From an uncultured Eubacterium sp. (GTDB lineage: Bacteria > Bacillota > Clostridia > Lachnospirales > Lachnospiraceae), in assembly GCA_958446835.1 (NCBI GenBank), contig CAUCXT010000011.1, forward strand, positions 1 through 64,000: 64,000 bases of DNA. Reading direction: 5' to 3'. A model generated the notes under the pieces. It searched no databases. It saw only the letters and a program-made list of their open reading frames with translations, and was not told where the DNA came from. Shown here piece after piece: positions 24,895 through 33,793 of this stretch (position 1 is its first letter; each line of letters begins with the position of its first letter). Made by a program: the position numbers and the translations under genes.

Positions 24895-25764
24895 TTACTT
24901 CCCGTTATATGCCGCCATGACCTTTTCCTTAAGTCCATCCTCACCAAGGCGGTCCAATGTCTTTCTGAAACGTTCACTAGGCTTTGCATTCTCCGCGAAA
25001 TATTCGATTGCCGCATCCGTTACACGAAACAGTGTGTCCTTATCCTTTATGAGCGGCACAAGCTCCTCACCCTTATACACGAAGTTGCCGAAGGTTCCTC
25101 CGAATGAGACTATGTAGCCCGGAGTTCCCTCCCACGCATCGGTCGGACAGCTCTTTACACATCTTCCGCACTTGTTGCACTTGCTCTCGTCGCACACAAC
25201 CCTTCCGTCAACCATGGAAAGAGCACCTGCGCGGCAAGCCTTTATACATACTCCGCATGAAATACATGCGCTCTCATTGTAGCTTACCTCCATTCCGCCC
25301 TTGATACCGACATCGTTCTCCTCCGCCTTGAGGCAGTTGTTCTGGCAGCCTGTTACGCCGAACTTGAACTTGTGCGGGAGCTCCCTTCCGAAGTATCTCT
25401 CATCAAGCTCCTTTGCCAGAGTGTATGTATCAATGCAGCCGCTAGGACATATCTCTGAGCCCTGACATGCTGTGACCGTTCTGACTCTCGGACCGCACAC
25501 GCCCGGCTTCACACCGCCCTTTGCAAGCGCTTCCTTGACCTCAGCCAACTGCTCCACCTTGATAAAAGGAATCTCTATTCCCTGACGTGAGGTCATGTGG
25601 ACATAGCCTCTTCCGTATTTTTCAGCAACCTCCGACACCGTTTTAATGTTCTCAGCCGTAAGATTTCCTCCGACCACCTGAAGCCTGAGTGAGCCGTAGC
25701 CCTTCTGCTTCTGTTTCATAAAGCCGCCTTTTTTTAACTCCGCATAATTTACAGGTTCCGCCAT
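24895..25764 (-). CDS. Siroheme/4Fe-4S sulfite-reductase-like protein with ferredoxin domain
   Basis: 289 residues. An N-terminal nitrite/sulfite reductase half-domain (YGSLRLQVVGGNLTAENIKT, HMTSRQGIEIPFIK) leads to the siroheme-cluster cysteines in TACQGSEICPSGC and TGCQNNCLKAEENDVG. Two ferredoxin 4Fe-4S motifs follow (CISCGVCIKACRAG and CNKCGRCVKSCPTD). This is the short AsrC/Fsr-like layout that reduces sulfite to sulfide with ferredoxin-level electrons. The siroheme enzyme at 21077 supports it. Its electron donor is not encoded here. Confidence 0.88.
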   Translation of the reverse strand: MAEPVNYAELKKGGFMKQKQKGYGSLRLQVVGGNLTAENIKTVSEVAEKYGRGYVHMTSRQGIEIPFIKVEQLAEVKEALAKGGVKPGVCGPRVRTVTACQGSEICPSGCIDTYTLAKELDERYFGRELPHKFKFGVTGCQNNCLKAEENDVGIKGGMEVSYNESACISCGVCIKACRAGALSMVDGRVVCDESKCNKCGRCVKSCPTDAWEGTPGYIVSFGGTFGNFVYKGEELVPLIKDKDTLFRVTDAAIEYFAENAKPSERFRKTLDRLGEDGLKEKVMAAYNGK

Positions 25765-25796
25765 AATAATTCCTCCTATTTTTTAACACGTACATT

Positions 25797-27023
25797 CTAA
25801 AGAGATTTAAAACCGTTCTCAAAATCTTCTATCAAATCCTCTATGTCCTCTATTCCGACGCTGACCCTTATAAGGTCATCAAAAACTCCCGCGTTCTCCT
25901 TCTCCTCATCGTTACTGTGCAGGCTTATCGTCGAAGCCGGGTGAATTACAAGGGTCTTGGTATCCCCGATATTTGACAATGTATAGGCAAGCCTTAGGCT
26001 GTCGATGAACTTGAACGCCTTTTCCTTTGAGCCAAGCCTAAGCGTCATTATCGCGCCAAATCCGTTTTTCAGCTCATTATCCGCAATCTCATGCCAAGGG
26101 CTGCTTTTAAGTCCCGGATAATTCACCTTATACTGTGGATAATTGTCCTCAATCCACTGTGCAAGCTTTCCCGCGTTCCTACACTGCCTGTCCATTCTCA
26201 GCCCCAGCGTCTCAAGACCGATGACATTCAAATATGCGTTCACAGGGGCAAGGCAGGCACCTGTGTTTCTGAACAGTCCGTTCCTCAGCTTTGCGATATA
26301 GCACATAGGACCGAATTTTCTGTACTCCTTAAGTCCCGGATATTTCTCGAAATCCCATTTGAATTTTCCACTGTCCGTCAACACTCCGCTTATCGAATTG
26401 CTGCTTCCGTTTATGTATTTTGATGATGAATTGACAACTATGTCCGCGCCGTGCTCTATGGTCTTAATCAGGTACGGCGTTGCCGTGGTATTGTCTATTA
26501 TAAGCGGAACATTGTGTGCATGTGCAAGCTTTGCAAGTCTCTTTACATCTGTCACATCCAGACAGGGATTACCGATTGTCTCGGCAAACACAAGCTTAGT
26601 CTTTGGTGTGAACGCTTCCTCGTAGGCCTCCCAGTCATTATTCCTGACATACCGCGTTGTTATGCCAAACGCTTCAAAATCCCTGAACAGGTCTATCGAA
26701 CCTCCGTACAGGCTGGCACTTGAAATAATCTCGTCCCCGCTCCTAAGTATGTTGAGCATAGCATTGGTAAGCGCCGCCATTCCCGATGAACACGCTATCG
26801 AAGCTATTCCGCCCTCAAGCTGGGTTATTCTGTTTTCAAAAGCTGTGACCGTCGGATTTGCCACTCTGGTATAGCAGTACCCCGGTCTTCTGTTCTCAAA
26901 AATTCCTTCCAGATTGCCTGCACTGTCCTGCTCAAAGGCGCTGGTCTGATATACCGGCGGCAGTGTGGAGCCTTTCTCATCCTTCATAACTCCGGCATGT
27001 AATAAATCTGTGTTGAATCCCAT
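25797..27023 (-). CDS. metY: O-acetylhomoserine sulfhydrylase-type PLP enzyme
   Basis: 408 residues of the Cys/Met metabolism PLP family. It begins GFNTDLLHAGVMKDEKGSTL with PPVYQTSAFEQD, as in O-acetylhomoserine (thiol)-lyases. The PLP lysine is in VVNSSSKYINGSSNSISG, and VIHPASTISLHSNDEEK is the MetY C-terminal block. It makes homocysteine from O-acetylhomoserine with sulfide or, in HcyS systems, with a carrier thiocarboxylate. First gene after the 27164-27204 terminator, so probably the start of the sulfur operon. Confidence 0.9.
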   Translation of the reverse strand: MGFNTDLLHAGVMKDEKGSTLPPVYQTSAFEQDSAGNLEGIFENRRPGYCYTRVANPTVTAFENRITQLEGGIASIACSSGMAALTNAMLNILRSGDEIISSASLYGGSIDLFRDFEAFGITTRYVRNNDWEAYEEAFTPKTKLVFAETIGNPCLDVTDVKRLAKLAHAHNVPLIIDNTTATPYLIKTIEHGADIVVNSSSKYINGSSNSISGVLTDSGKFKWDFEKYPGLKEYRKFGPMCYIAKLRNGLFRNTGACLAPVNAYLNVIGLETLGLRMDRQCRNAGKLAQWIEDNYPQYKVNYPGLKSSPWHEIADNELKNGFGAIMTLRLGSKEKAFKFIDSLRLAYTLSNIGDTKTLVIHPASTISLHSNDEEKENAGVFDDLIRVSVGIEDIEDLIEDFENGFKSL

Positions 27024-27163
27024 CCGGACATCCCCCTTGTTTCACATAAGTATTTTGATATAGCATCATATCATGTAACTGTACCGTAAATTGACTCAAT
27101 CAGGACAATCACTATATTATTAAAATCATACCATCTTAATATGAATTAATGTATTATATAAAA

Positions 27164-27204
27164 TTTATGGTCTGTAATAAGTAAAACCTATCACAGACCA
27201 TAAA
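27164..27204. terminator. Strong hairpin between the YeiH operon and metY
   Basis: TTTATGGTCTGT (27164-27175) and ACAGACCATAAA (27193-27204) are perfect complements with three further inner pairs, followed on the minus strand by TTTTATATAAT. It lies 20 bases after the stop of the gene at 27225 and ends that transcription unit. Confidence 0.75.
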
Positions 27205-27224
27205 TACACGTTCAATATAATATT

Positions 27225-27515
27225 TTATTTCCACTTCTTATCAAGCCATACCCAGAACCTGAACATAAGCACACCCCAGACAAGAAACAATGCAATATGA
27301 ACCCACATCGGGAACTGGGATTTAAAATGATCACCATTGACAAATTTAGCAAATCCCGGAATGTCCGCATAATAATACGCTCCCGCTCCGAAATCCAGTC
27401 CATCCACAAGCCCCAGACCATTCGCCATGCAGTAGATTGTAAGCAGAATGACTGCCGCAACCGCCACGATTTTTATTATCCTGAAAATTATCTTTCTGCT
27501 TTTCATACGCCTCAC
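27225..27515 (-). CDS. Small membrane protein beside the YeiH-family transporter
   Basis: 96 residues (or 92 from the second Met, MKSRK) with two helices, IIKIVAVAAVILLTIYCMANG and MWVHIALFLVWGVLMFRFWVWL, and a periplasmic loop with aromatic residues (GAYYYADIPGFAKFVNGDHF). It begins 16 bases after the transporter stop. I do not recognise a family; an accessory subunit of the transporter is a reasonable inference from linkage. Confidence 0.65.
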   Translation of the reverse strand: MRRMKSRKIIFRIIKIVAVAAVILLTIYCMANGLGLVDGLDFGAGAYYYADIPGFAKFVNGDHFKSQFPMWVHIALFLVWGVLMFRFWVWLDKKWK

Positions 27516-27531
27516 CCTGTCTCTGCCTTTT

Positions 27532-28887
27532 TTACTGAACCAATGTAGGTAATGGGAATATCTTTCCGCTCAGCAATAAATACACTGCCAAAAATGTAAG
27601 AACTATGTTAAACAACTGTCCGACAACATACAGTACAAGCGGCTTTCCACCCTGAAACTGCTCCTTGATTTCCCTGAAATTCGTGTCAAGTCCGATACTC
27701 GTGAACGCAAGCACGAACGCCCAGTTCTTATACTGGTCAAGCACCTTGTTGATTGCCGCAACGGAATCCTTTCCGACAGCAGGCAGGAAAACGAAGGAAG
27801 CGATAAGTGACGCTGCGAAGAAGCCAAGGATGAACTTAGGAAGTCTGTACCATATCTCAGCCGCAGTAACCTTGCTCTTCTCACCTGTAGGGTTAGTCTC
27901 CACTCTCGCTGTGAAGAAAATAGCAACGGCAAATGCGATAAATCCGATAAGGATATTCTGGATCGATTTTACAAGAACCGCAACTGTCTGTGCTGTCTCT
28001 CCAAGAGCTGTTCCTGCTACGGTAACGGCTCCTGTCGAATCAACCGTTCCTCCGATGAGTGCACCTCCCATAACCTCTCCAAGTCCTACTGCCTTAATGA
28101 TAATCGGCTCGAACACCATCATAAGTACTGTGAATATGATAGAAATTGATACCGACAATGACAAATCCGTTTTCTTTGCCTTTGAGGAGGCGCCAACAGC
28201 GATTGCAGCCGATGTACCACATACGGATGTCGCTGTCGCAAGTGTAATTACAAGAGGCTTATTGTCCATCTTGAGCACTCTCGTTCCGAAAAACCACATA
28301 AAGATAATTACAACCGGAGTCACAATCCATGCAATTCCAAGTCCGTACAGACCAAAATTTATGATATTGCTGAACAATACGGAAAAGCCCATTACCACAA
28401 GACCTGCTTTTATGTAATACTCCGTCTGCACGGCAGGCTTCAACCACTTAGGAACTCCGACCGTGTTCGATACAAGCAGTCCGACAATCAATGCCCAGAA
28501 TGCCCACTCAAGATATCTGTTGAGTGTGAACTCTGCCGAAATAAATCTTACAATCACCGCCAGCACGAACAGACCGATGTATGCCGGAATGTATGCCTTC
28601 ACCGACTGTCCTTTAAGCTTCACACCAACTGTAAACAGCACTCCCAGAACCAGAAATGTTCTCACCAGCTTAACCCAGAAAGCGCCATCCGCAAGCTGAA
28701 CCAATGGGCTTACACCGTTTCCCCATGTTGAAAACTTCGCCGCCGAAAAATCAAAAGCCCCTGTAAGCACTGCAACCGCAGCTATTGCAATCAGTACCAC
28801 TCCGATCCATACAGCAAGCCAGTCCTCCTTCTTCCACAGATCCGAGAACTTGCTCTTTTCCACTGTAACGATATCATTTGCACTCAT
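27532..28887 (-). CDS. YeiH-family (UPF0324) putative sulfate/sulfonate exporter
   Basis: 451 residues with about eleven membrane helices. The YeiH hallmark is intact: LATATSVCGTSAAIAVGASS, then GGALIGGTVDSTGAVTVAGT. The C-terminal block AFTSIGLDTNFREIKEQFQG also fits. It is about 100 residues longer than the E. coli protein, with an extra N-terminal helix and hydrophilic head. The family is annotated as a sulfate exporter without firm biochemical proof. Its place next to the sulfur cluster supports a sulfur oxyanion or related substrate. GGAGGAG is close upstream of the ATG. Confidence 0.85.
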   Translation of the reverse strand: MSANDIVTVEKSKFSDLWKKEDWLAVWIGVVLIAIAAVAVLTGAFDFSAAKFSTWGNGVSPLVQLADGAFWVKLVRTFLVLGVLFTVGVKLKGQSVKAYIPAYIGLFVLAVIVRFISAEFTLNRYLEWAFWALIVGLLVSNTVGVPKWLKPAVQTEYYIKAGLVVMGFSVLFSNIINFGLYGLGIAWIVTPVVIIFMWFFGTRVLKMDNKPLVITLATATSVCGTSAAIAVGASSKAKKTDLSLSVSISIIFTVLMMVFEPIIIKAVGLGEVMGGALIGGTVDSTGAVTVAGTALGETAQTVAVLVKSIQNILIGFIAFAVAIFFTARVETNPTGEKSKVTAAEIWYRLPKFILGFFAASLIASFVFLPAVGKDSVAAINKVLDQYKNWAFVLAFTSIGLDTNFREIKEQFQGGKPLVLYVVGQLFNIVLTFLAVYLLLSGKIFPLPTLVQ

Positions 28888-28903
28888 TCGTTTCTCCTCC
28901 TCA

Positions 28904-28983
28904 TTTCATCAGGTTTTATTGGTTAGAATATTAGCACTTCTATTCCCTGATGAAAATTATGGGGATTTTATCGGTTGCGATAA
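28904..28983 (-). promoter_or_regulatory. Inverted repeats in the leader of the YeiH-family gene
   Basis: Two perfect repeats precede the ATG. TTTCATCAGG (28904-28913) pairs with CCTGATGAAA (28946-28955) around 32 bases, and TTATCG-GTTG-CGATAA spans 28968-28983. The first could fold in the mRNA leader, ending about 17 bases from the start codon; the second looks like a repressor operator. Function unproven. Confidence 0.45.
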
Positions 28984-29000
28984 GTTTTATCTATACACAA

Positions 29001-29060
29001 AAAAAGCTGGGACAGACCCCGTGTCCCAGCTTTGGGACGTGGGGTCTGTCCCCTGTCCCA
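29001..29060. repeat. GGGACA nested inverted repeat, also terminator of the TetR gene
   Basis: GGGACAGACCCC (29009-29020) pairs with GGGGTCTGTCCC (29041-29052), with an inner TGTCCCA-gctt-TGGGACG hairpin. On the minus strand the outer stem ends CTGTCCCAGCTTTTTTTG, giving a T-tract just after the TetR gene stop at 29065. The same repeat type occurs at 8796-8823 and 46342-46401. Confidence 0.7.
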
Positions 29061-29064
29061 AGCT

Positions 29065-29577
29065 TTATCTTGCCAGTCTCATTGCCTCAAGCAGGTTCGC
29101 CATCTCCTCCGGTGTCTCCTTGTAGCCGTTCACAGCCCAGCTTATATAAAGATTGTAGAGCGCTCCCGCAAAGGCATGCAGGCAATATGCCTTCTTCTGC
29201 CCGTCACCGCGCTTCCACCATGTCTTCATAACATACTTGTCAACCTCAGAGAGGAAAATGTAGTTAAATCCTCTTTTCATCACCGATTCAAGAAATTCTC
29301 TCTGCTCATAAAAGTACTGAAAGCAATGAATTATATTCTTCTTATCGTAATAGTTTCCCTTGCCGAACTCATCGCCCATATCCAGCTTGTACTGCTTAAG
29401 CACATCCTTGAAGTGCTCTGAGAGAATGTCCTCCTTGCAGCTATAATTCCTATAGAAGGTCATTCTTGAAATTCCCGCCATCTGTGTGAGTTCTGATATA
29501 GTAATATCATCCATCGGTTTCTCGTCTAAAAGCGTAAGCAATGAATTTACAACATTCTGTTTTGTCGAATCCAGCAT
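29065..29577 (-). CDS. TetR-family transcriptional regulator
   Basis: About 170 residues from the ATG at 29577 with AGGTGAG just upstream; a GTG at 29586 is also possible. The N-terminal HTH is ITISELTQMAGISRMTFYRN, ending in YSCKEDIL, the TetR signature. The C-terminal ligand domain contains YNLYISWAVNGYKETPEEMA, as in the TetR_C_8-like group common in Firmicutes. It follows tgt by 17 bases but may be functionally separate. Target unknown. Confidence 0.85.
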   Translation of the reverse strand: MLDSTKQNVVNSLLTLLDEKPMDDITISELTQMAGISRMTFYRNYSCKEDILSEHFKDVLKQYKLDMGDEFGKGNYYDKKNIIHCFQYFYEQREFLESVMKRGFNYIFLSEVDKYVMKTWWKRGDGQKKAYCLHAFAGALYNLYISWAVNGYKETPEEMANLLEAMRLAR

Positions 29578-29594
29578 AATACTCACCTATCCCC

Positions 29595-30740
29595 TTACAG
29601 ATAAATATTTCCGTCAAGCTCCTGAAGCCCATAAAGGGTCTGGCGCTTGAATTCTCCATATCTATGCTCCTCAATAGCCAATCTGATGTCCTCCATGAGG
29701 TGGTTGTAAAAATACAGATTGTGAAGAACGCACAGACGCATTCCAAGCATCTCCTTCGCCTTGAGAAGATGTCTTATATATGCCTTACTATAATTCCTAC
29801 ATGCAGGACAGCCGCAGCCCTCCTCGATAGGCTCATTGTCAAGCTCATACTGCGCATTGAAAAGATTAATCTTTCCTCTGTGGGTATATACATGTCCATG
29901 TCTTCCATTTCTTGAAGGATATACGCAGTCGAAGAAGTCAACGCCCCTGTCAACCGACTCAAGAATATTGGCAGGTGTTCCGACACCCATAAGATATGTC
30001 GGCTTATTCTTAGGAAGGTAGGGAGTGGTCTTCTCTATTATATTGTACATCTCCGCATGGCTCTCACCTACAGCAAGACCTCCAAGTGCATAACCGTCAA
30101 GATCAAGCTCCGATATAGTCTTTGCATGCTCTATTCTTATGTCCTCAAAGGTTCCACCCTGATTGATACCAAACAACATCTGGTGCTTATTGATTGTATC
30201 CTCCAGACCGTTAAGACGTGTCATCTCTGCCTTACAACGATGAAGCCATCTTGTAGTTCTATCAACTGAATTCTGCATATACTCTCTTGTGGCAGGATGT
30301 GGAGGGCACTCATCGAATGCCATCGCGATGGTGGAGGCAAGGTTCGACTGTATCTGCATGCTCTCCTCCGGCCCCATGAAAATCTTTCTTCCATCTATAT
30401 GAGAGTTAAAATATACACCCTCCTCCTTAATCTTGCGAAGGCTTGCGAGCGAGAATACCTGAAATCCGCCTGAATCCGTGAGTATCGGTCTGTCCCAGTT
30501 CATAAACTTGTGAAGTCCGCCCATCTGCTTTACAATCTTGTCTCCCGGTCTTACATGAAGATGGTAGGTGTTGGATAACTCCACCTGTGTACCAATCTCC
30601 TTAAGATCCGTTGTAGCAACAGCTCCCTTTATAGCTGCGGCAGTACCTACATTCATAAAAAGCGGTGTCTGTACTGTTCCGTGAACGGTATGGAAGGTTC
30701 CCCTCTTCGCCATTCCGTCTGTTGTCAATAATTCATACAT
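29595..30740 (-). CDS. tgt: tRNA-guanine transglycosylase
   Basis: 381 residues. It swaps guanine at position 34 of GUN-anticodon tRNAs for preQ1 on the way to queuosine. Catalytic aspartates lie in ILTDSGGFQVFSLA and FFDCVYPSRNGRHGHVYT. Zinc ligands are in CGCPACRNYSKAYIRHL and the histidine of VLHNLYFYNHL. The size matches bacterial Tgt. GGAGGAAATT precedes the ATG. No queA or other queuosine genes are visible nearby. Confidence 0.96.
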   Translation of the reverse strand: MYELLTTDGMAKRGTFHTVHGTVQTPLFMNVGTAAAIKGAVATTDLKEIGTQVELSNTYHLHVRPGDKIVKQMGGLHKFMNWDRPILTDSGGFQVFSLASLRKIKEEGVYFNSHIDGRKIFMGPEESMQIQSNLASTIAMAFDECPPHPATREYMQNSVDRTTRWLHRCKAEMTRLNGLEDTINKHQMLFGINQGGTFEDIRIEHAKTISELDLDGYALGGLAVGESHAEMYNIIEKTTPYLPKNKPTYLMGVGTPANILESVDRGVDFFDCVYPSRNGRHGHVYTHRGKINLFNAQYELDNEPIEEGCGCPACRNYSKAYIRHLLKAKEMLGMRLCVLHNLYFYNHLMEDIRLAIEEHRYGEFKRQTLYGLQELDGNIYL

Positions 30741-30800
30741 ACTCTAAAATTTCCTCCAAAAACTGATTTACTGCAATTTCATTCTGAATGATATAGTGTA

Positions 30801-31901
30801 CTATCTTTTATAAAAGTCCACAATTCTGTCCATTCTGCTCGTCATTCCCATGAACAACATATCTACAAGCGTTATCGCCGTCATAGCCTCGACAACGACA
30901 ACCGCCCTTGGAACGATCATCGGGTCATGTCTTCCATGTATGGAAATATCAATCTCCTCGCCAGACTTGTTGACAGTCTGCTGCCGGGCTGCAATTGACG
31001 GTGTCGGCTTGACTGCCGCCCGCAGAATAATATCTGAACCATCGCTCATGCCACCTAAGATTCCCCCGGCATGATTGGTCTGCTTTACAACATGTCCGTC
31101 CTTCATTCGAAACGCGTCATTGTTCTCAAGTCCTGTGCTGTCCGCAACCGCGAAGCCATCGCCAATCTCAACACCCTTTACGGCTCCGATTGACATAATT
31201 GCCTTGGCAAGGTTCGCATCAAGCTTATCGAAAACAGGTTCACCTATACCTGCCGGCATATTCTTTACCACACACTCTATGATTCCACCCATGGAATTAC
31301 ACTCTTCAAGCTTCCTGTCGGCGTATTCCTTTATCTTGAGCGCTACCCCGGCATCCGGCATTGCAAACGGGTTGTTGTCCCTCTCCTCAAGGTTAAATGC
31401 TTCTCTGTCCATCGCTATGCCACCTATGGCACTCGCATAGGCGTACAGCTCAATACCCATCTGTCCTAAAATCTTCACGGCAACAGCTCCTGCCGCCACC
31501 CTTCCGATCGTCTCACGTCCTGATGAACGCCCTCCGCCTCTGTAATCCCTGAAGCCGTACTTCTCATCAAAGGTGTAATCCGCATGTCCCGGTCTGTAAT
31601 ACCCTGCAATCTCCGAGTAATCCGCCGAACGCTGCGACTCATTCCGGACTATAAGTGAAATAGGAGTTCCCGTTGTCCTTCCCTCGAACACACCTGAAAG
31701 TATCTCGACACTGTCACTCTCCTTGCGCTGTGTGACGTACTTTGACTGACCGGGTTTTCTTCTGTCAAGGAATACCTGTATGTCATCCTCACATAGCTCA
31801 AGCCCTGCGGGACATCCGTCAATCACAACACCTAATGCCTTACCGTGGGATTCACCCCAAGTGCTTATTCTGAATATATTACCAAATGTTGAACCAGACA
31901 T
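30801..31901 (-). CDS. aroC: Chorismate synthase
   Basis: 366 residues from the ATG at 31901, chosen because GGAG lies upstream and the family begins MSGSTFGNIFRISTWGESHG; the frame is open further upstream to 31958. It converts EPSP to chorismate with reduced FMN. Conserved blocks are GGRSSGRETIGRVAAGAVA, GGILGGMSDGSDIILRAA and GRHDPMIVPRAVVVVEAMTA. It lies alone, away from other aromatic genes, between the BMP gene and tgt on the same strand. Confidence 0.96.
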   Translation of the reverse strand: MSGSTFGNIFRISTWGESHGKALGVVIDGCPAGLELCEDDIQVFLDRRKPGQSKYVTQRKESDSVEILSGVFEGRTTGTPISLIVRNESQRSADYSEIAGYYRPGHADYTFDEKYGFRDYRGGGRSSGRETIGRVAAGAVAVKILGQMGIELYAYASAIGGIAMDREAFNLEERDNNPFAMPDAGVALKIKEYADRKLEECNSMGGIIECVVKNMPAGIGEPVFDKLDANLAKAIMSIGAVKGVEIGDGFAVADSTGLENNDAFRMKDGHVVKQTNHAGGILGGMSDGSDIILRAAVKPTPSIAARQQTVNKSGEEIDISIHGRHDPMIVPRAVVVVEAMTAITLVDMLFMGMTSRMDRIVDFYKR

Positions 31902-31988
31902 AATATCTCCATTCCACTCATATATTTTTACTTGTATAATTTTATCATAACATCCCATTAAATCAAGAGAAACTTATATGAGCTTTTC

Positions 31989-33182
31989 CTACTCCTCTAT
32001 CGTGATTATATCCTGCAAAATATACTTAAATGTAGGTGCTGAGCAATTATCATTCTCCCTGTATCCACCAGACAAATCATATATATCATCCGGGTCATCC
32101 ACATTGATTCCGATATAGTTTCCCTTAAAAACCTGTATTTTTCCTTTTTTAAAATCCTCTATAACCTCCTCTATCTTCTCTCCGGTGCCTTTAGCGGCAA
32201 CAACCTCATTTATTTTAAGCATCTCTACCCAGTTCTGGTCAAATCCTGCTCCGATATCATTTCCGACTACATGTCCCTTCACCGTTTTTTCTATGGATTT
32301 ACCACTAAGTACAGCAGCCACAGCGCCTGTCACATAAGGCTTCCAGTTGATTTTACACCCGGTTATATAGGTTGTAGGTGCAATGTCGGACATGCTCTCG
32401 TTGTAGCTTATCAGATATACCGGAACAGATACATCTGTCTCCTCACACGCAATGGCAGGCCCGGCGGTATCGGAATGCTGTGATATAATAACACAGCCCT
32501 CATCAATAAGTTCTCTTGCATATTTCTTTTCGAGCAGATAATCGTTCCATTTATATGTATACTTAACCGTCATTACGGCATCCTCTACCACAGAACGCAC
32601 TCCCAGCAGAAATGCTGTGTATCCCGATATAACCTCAGCATAAGGATATGCACCTATATATCCGATTCTCGCCTGCTCAGCTGTAATAACCCCTGAATCA
32701 ATCAACTCCTTGAGCTTCATACCAGCTGCAACCCCCGACGCATACCTTCCCTCGTATATCGCACCCATGAAGGTGTGGTAATTCTCAAGATAAGGCTCCT
32801 CATTGGCATTGCTGCAGGTTGCCATACAAAATTCAATATCCGGATACTGTTTCGCAAATTTTTTTGTGGTAATGCCATAATTGTAGCTTGTAGAAAAAAT
32901 AATGTCACAACCTGCATCAACCAGTCTCTGAAGATATTCACCCTCAGTGCCCTCGGCTACATTGTACATCGCCATTATCTCCACCCTGTCCGGATACAGC
33001 TTTTCAAGCTCCTGCTGTGCATCGATGAAATTGCCGGTGTAGCCCGTGCTCGCATCGCCCACGTAGATGAATCCGACCTTGACCGTTGTGTCGGCATCAT
33101 TTCTGAAAAAGCTTGTCGACACAAGCACAAGTGCTATTGCCGCAGCACATGTAAGGAAAGTTATAATATATGTCTTTTTCAT
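31989..33182 (-). CDS. BMP-family substrate-binding protein
   Basis: 397 residues. An N-terminal hydrophobic segment (YIITFLTCAAAIALVLVSTS) has no lipobox cysteine, so it is probably membrane-anchored or secreted. The mature part is of the BMP/PnrA nucleoside-binding type: VKVGFIYVGDASTGYTGNF, CDIIFSTSYNYGITTKK and ARIGYIGAYPYAEVISGYTA. No ABC transporter genes lie beside it. Its start overlaps the end of the broken HD-GYP receptor gene by 4 bases, so it may supply ligand information to that receptor, which is now damaged. Confidence 0.85.
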   Translation of the reverse strand: MKKTYIITFLTCAAAIALVLVSTSFFRNDADTTVKVGFIYVGDASTGYTGNFIDAQQELEKLYPDRVEIMAMYNVAEGTEGEYLQRLVDAGCDIIFSTSYNYGITTKKFAKQYPDIEFCMATCSNANEEPYLENYHTFMGAIYEGRYASGVAAGMKLKELIDSGVITAEQARIGYIGAYPYAEVISGYTAFLLGVRSVVEDAVMTVKYTYKWNDYLLEKKYARELIDEGCVIISQHSDTAGPAIACEETDVSVPVYLISYNESMSDIAPTTYITGCKINWKPYVTGAVAAVLSGKSIEKTVKGHVVGNDIGAGFDQNWVEMLKINEVVAAKGTGEKIEEVIEDFKKGKIQVFKGNYIGINVDDPDDIYDLSGGYRENDNCSAPTFKYILQDIITIEE

Positions 33183-33793
33183 GCCTTTTCCCCCTGTACT
33201 CCATTTTGTTTGTTTTCATACAGACTATATATGTCAATTTTTCCAGCCTCTATGAGTCTCAGCATAATATCCACAAGTTTAGGGTCAAACTGTGTTCCCC
33301 TTCCCTTTTTCAGTTCATTAAGCACATAGTCCATGTCAAGCTGCTTCCTGTAGACTCTGTTGGCGGTCATCGCATCGAAGGTATCGGCTATTCCGATAAT
33401 TCTCGCGTTTAACGGAATCTCCTCGCCCTTTAAACCGTGCACATACCCCTTGCCATCATATCTTTCGTGGTGGTAGAGTGCTCCCTCCTCAACATGTTCT
33501 ATCAATGTAAAGCTCTTAAGTATCTCCGCTCCCTTTACAACATGTGACTTCATAATGGCATATTCCTCATCTGTAAGTCTTTCCGGTTTGTTTAGTATTC
33601 TATCCGGAATACCTATCTTGCCAATATCATGAAGCAGAGCCGCTTTTCTCAACTGTTCCTTACTCTTTTCGTCATATCCCAGCTCTTCTGCTATAAGCAC
33701 CGAATACTCTGCCACACGCGCAGAGTGCTGGCTGGTATTCACATCCTTCGCATCCACCGTTTTTGCAATTGTAAGCACTGTTTCGTTTCCCAT
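33179..33793 (-). pseudogene. HD-GYP output domain of a broken receptor (fragment 4 of 4)
   Basis: 204 residues carrying a complete HD-GYP phosphodiesterase-type domain: NTSQHSARVAEYS, LLHDIGKIGIPDRILNKPE, the HHERYDGKGYVHGLKGEEIP block (HHExxDGxGY form) and DTFDAMTANRVYR. The start lies inside a coiled coil that continues in another frame in the fragment at 33739. One missing base in GCAAGGAC (about 33805) would rejoin them. HD-GYP domains act on cyclic di-GMP or related dinucleotides. This piece could be translated alone. Confidence 0.75.

Noticed and set aside
25797..27163. SAM or T-box riboswitch ahead of metY
   Set aside because: The 140 bases between the 27164-27204 terminator and the ATG are too short and show neither a T-box sequence nor SAM aptamer elements.
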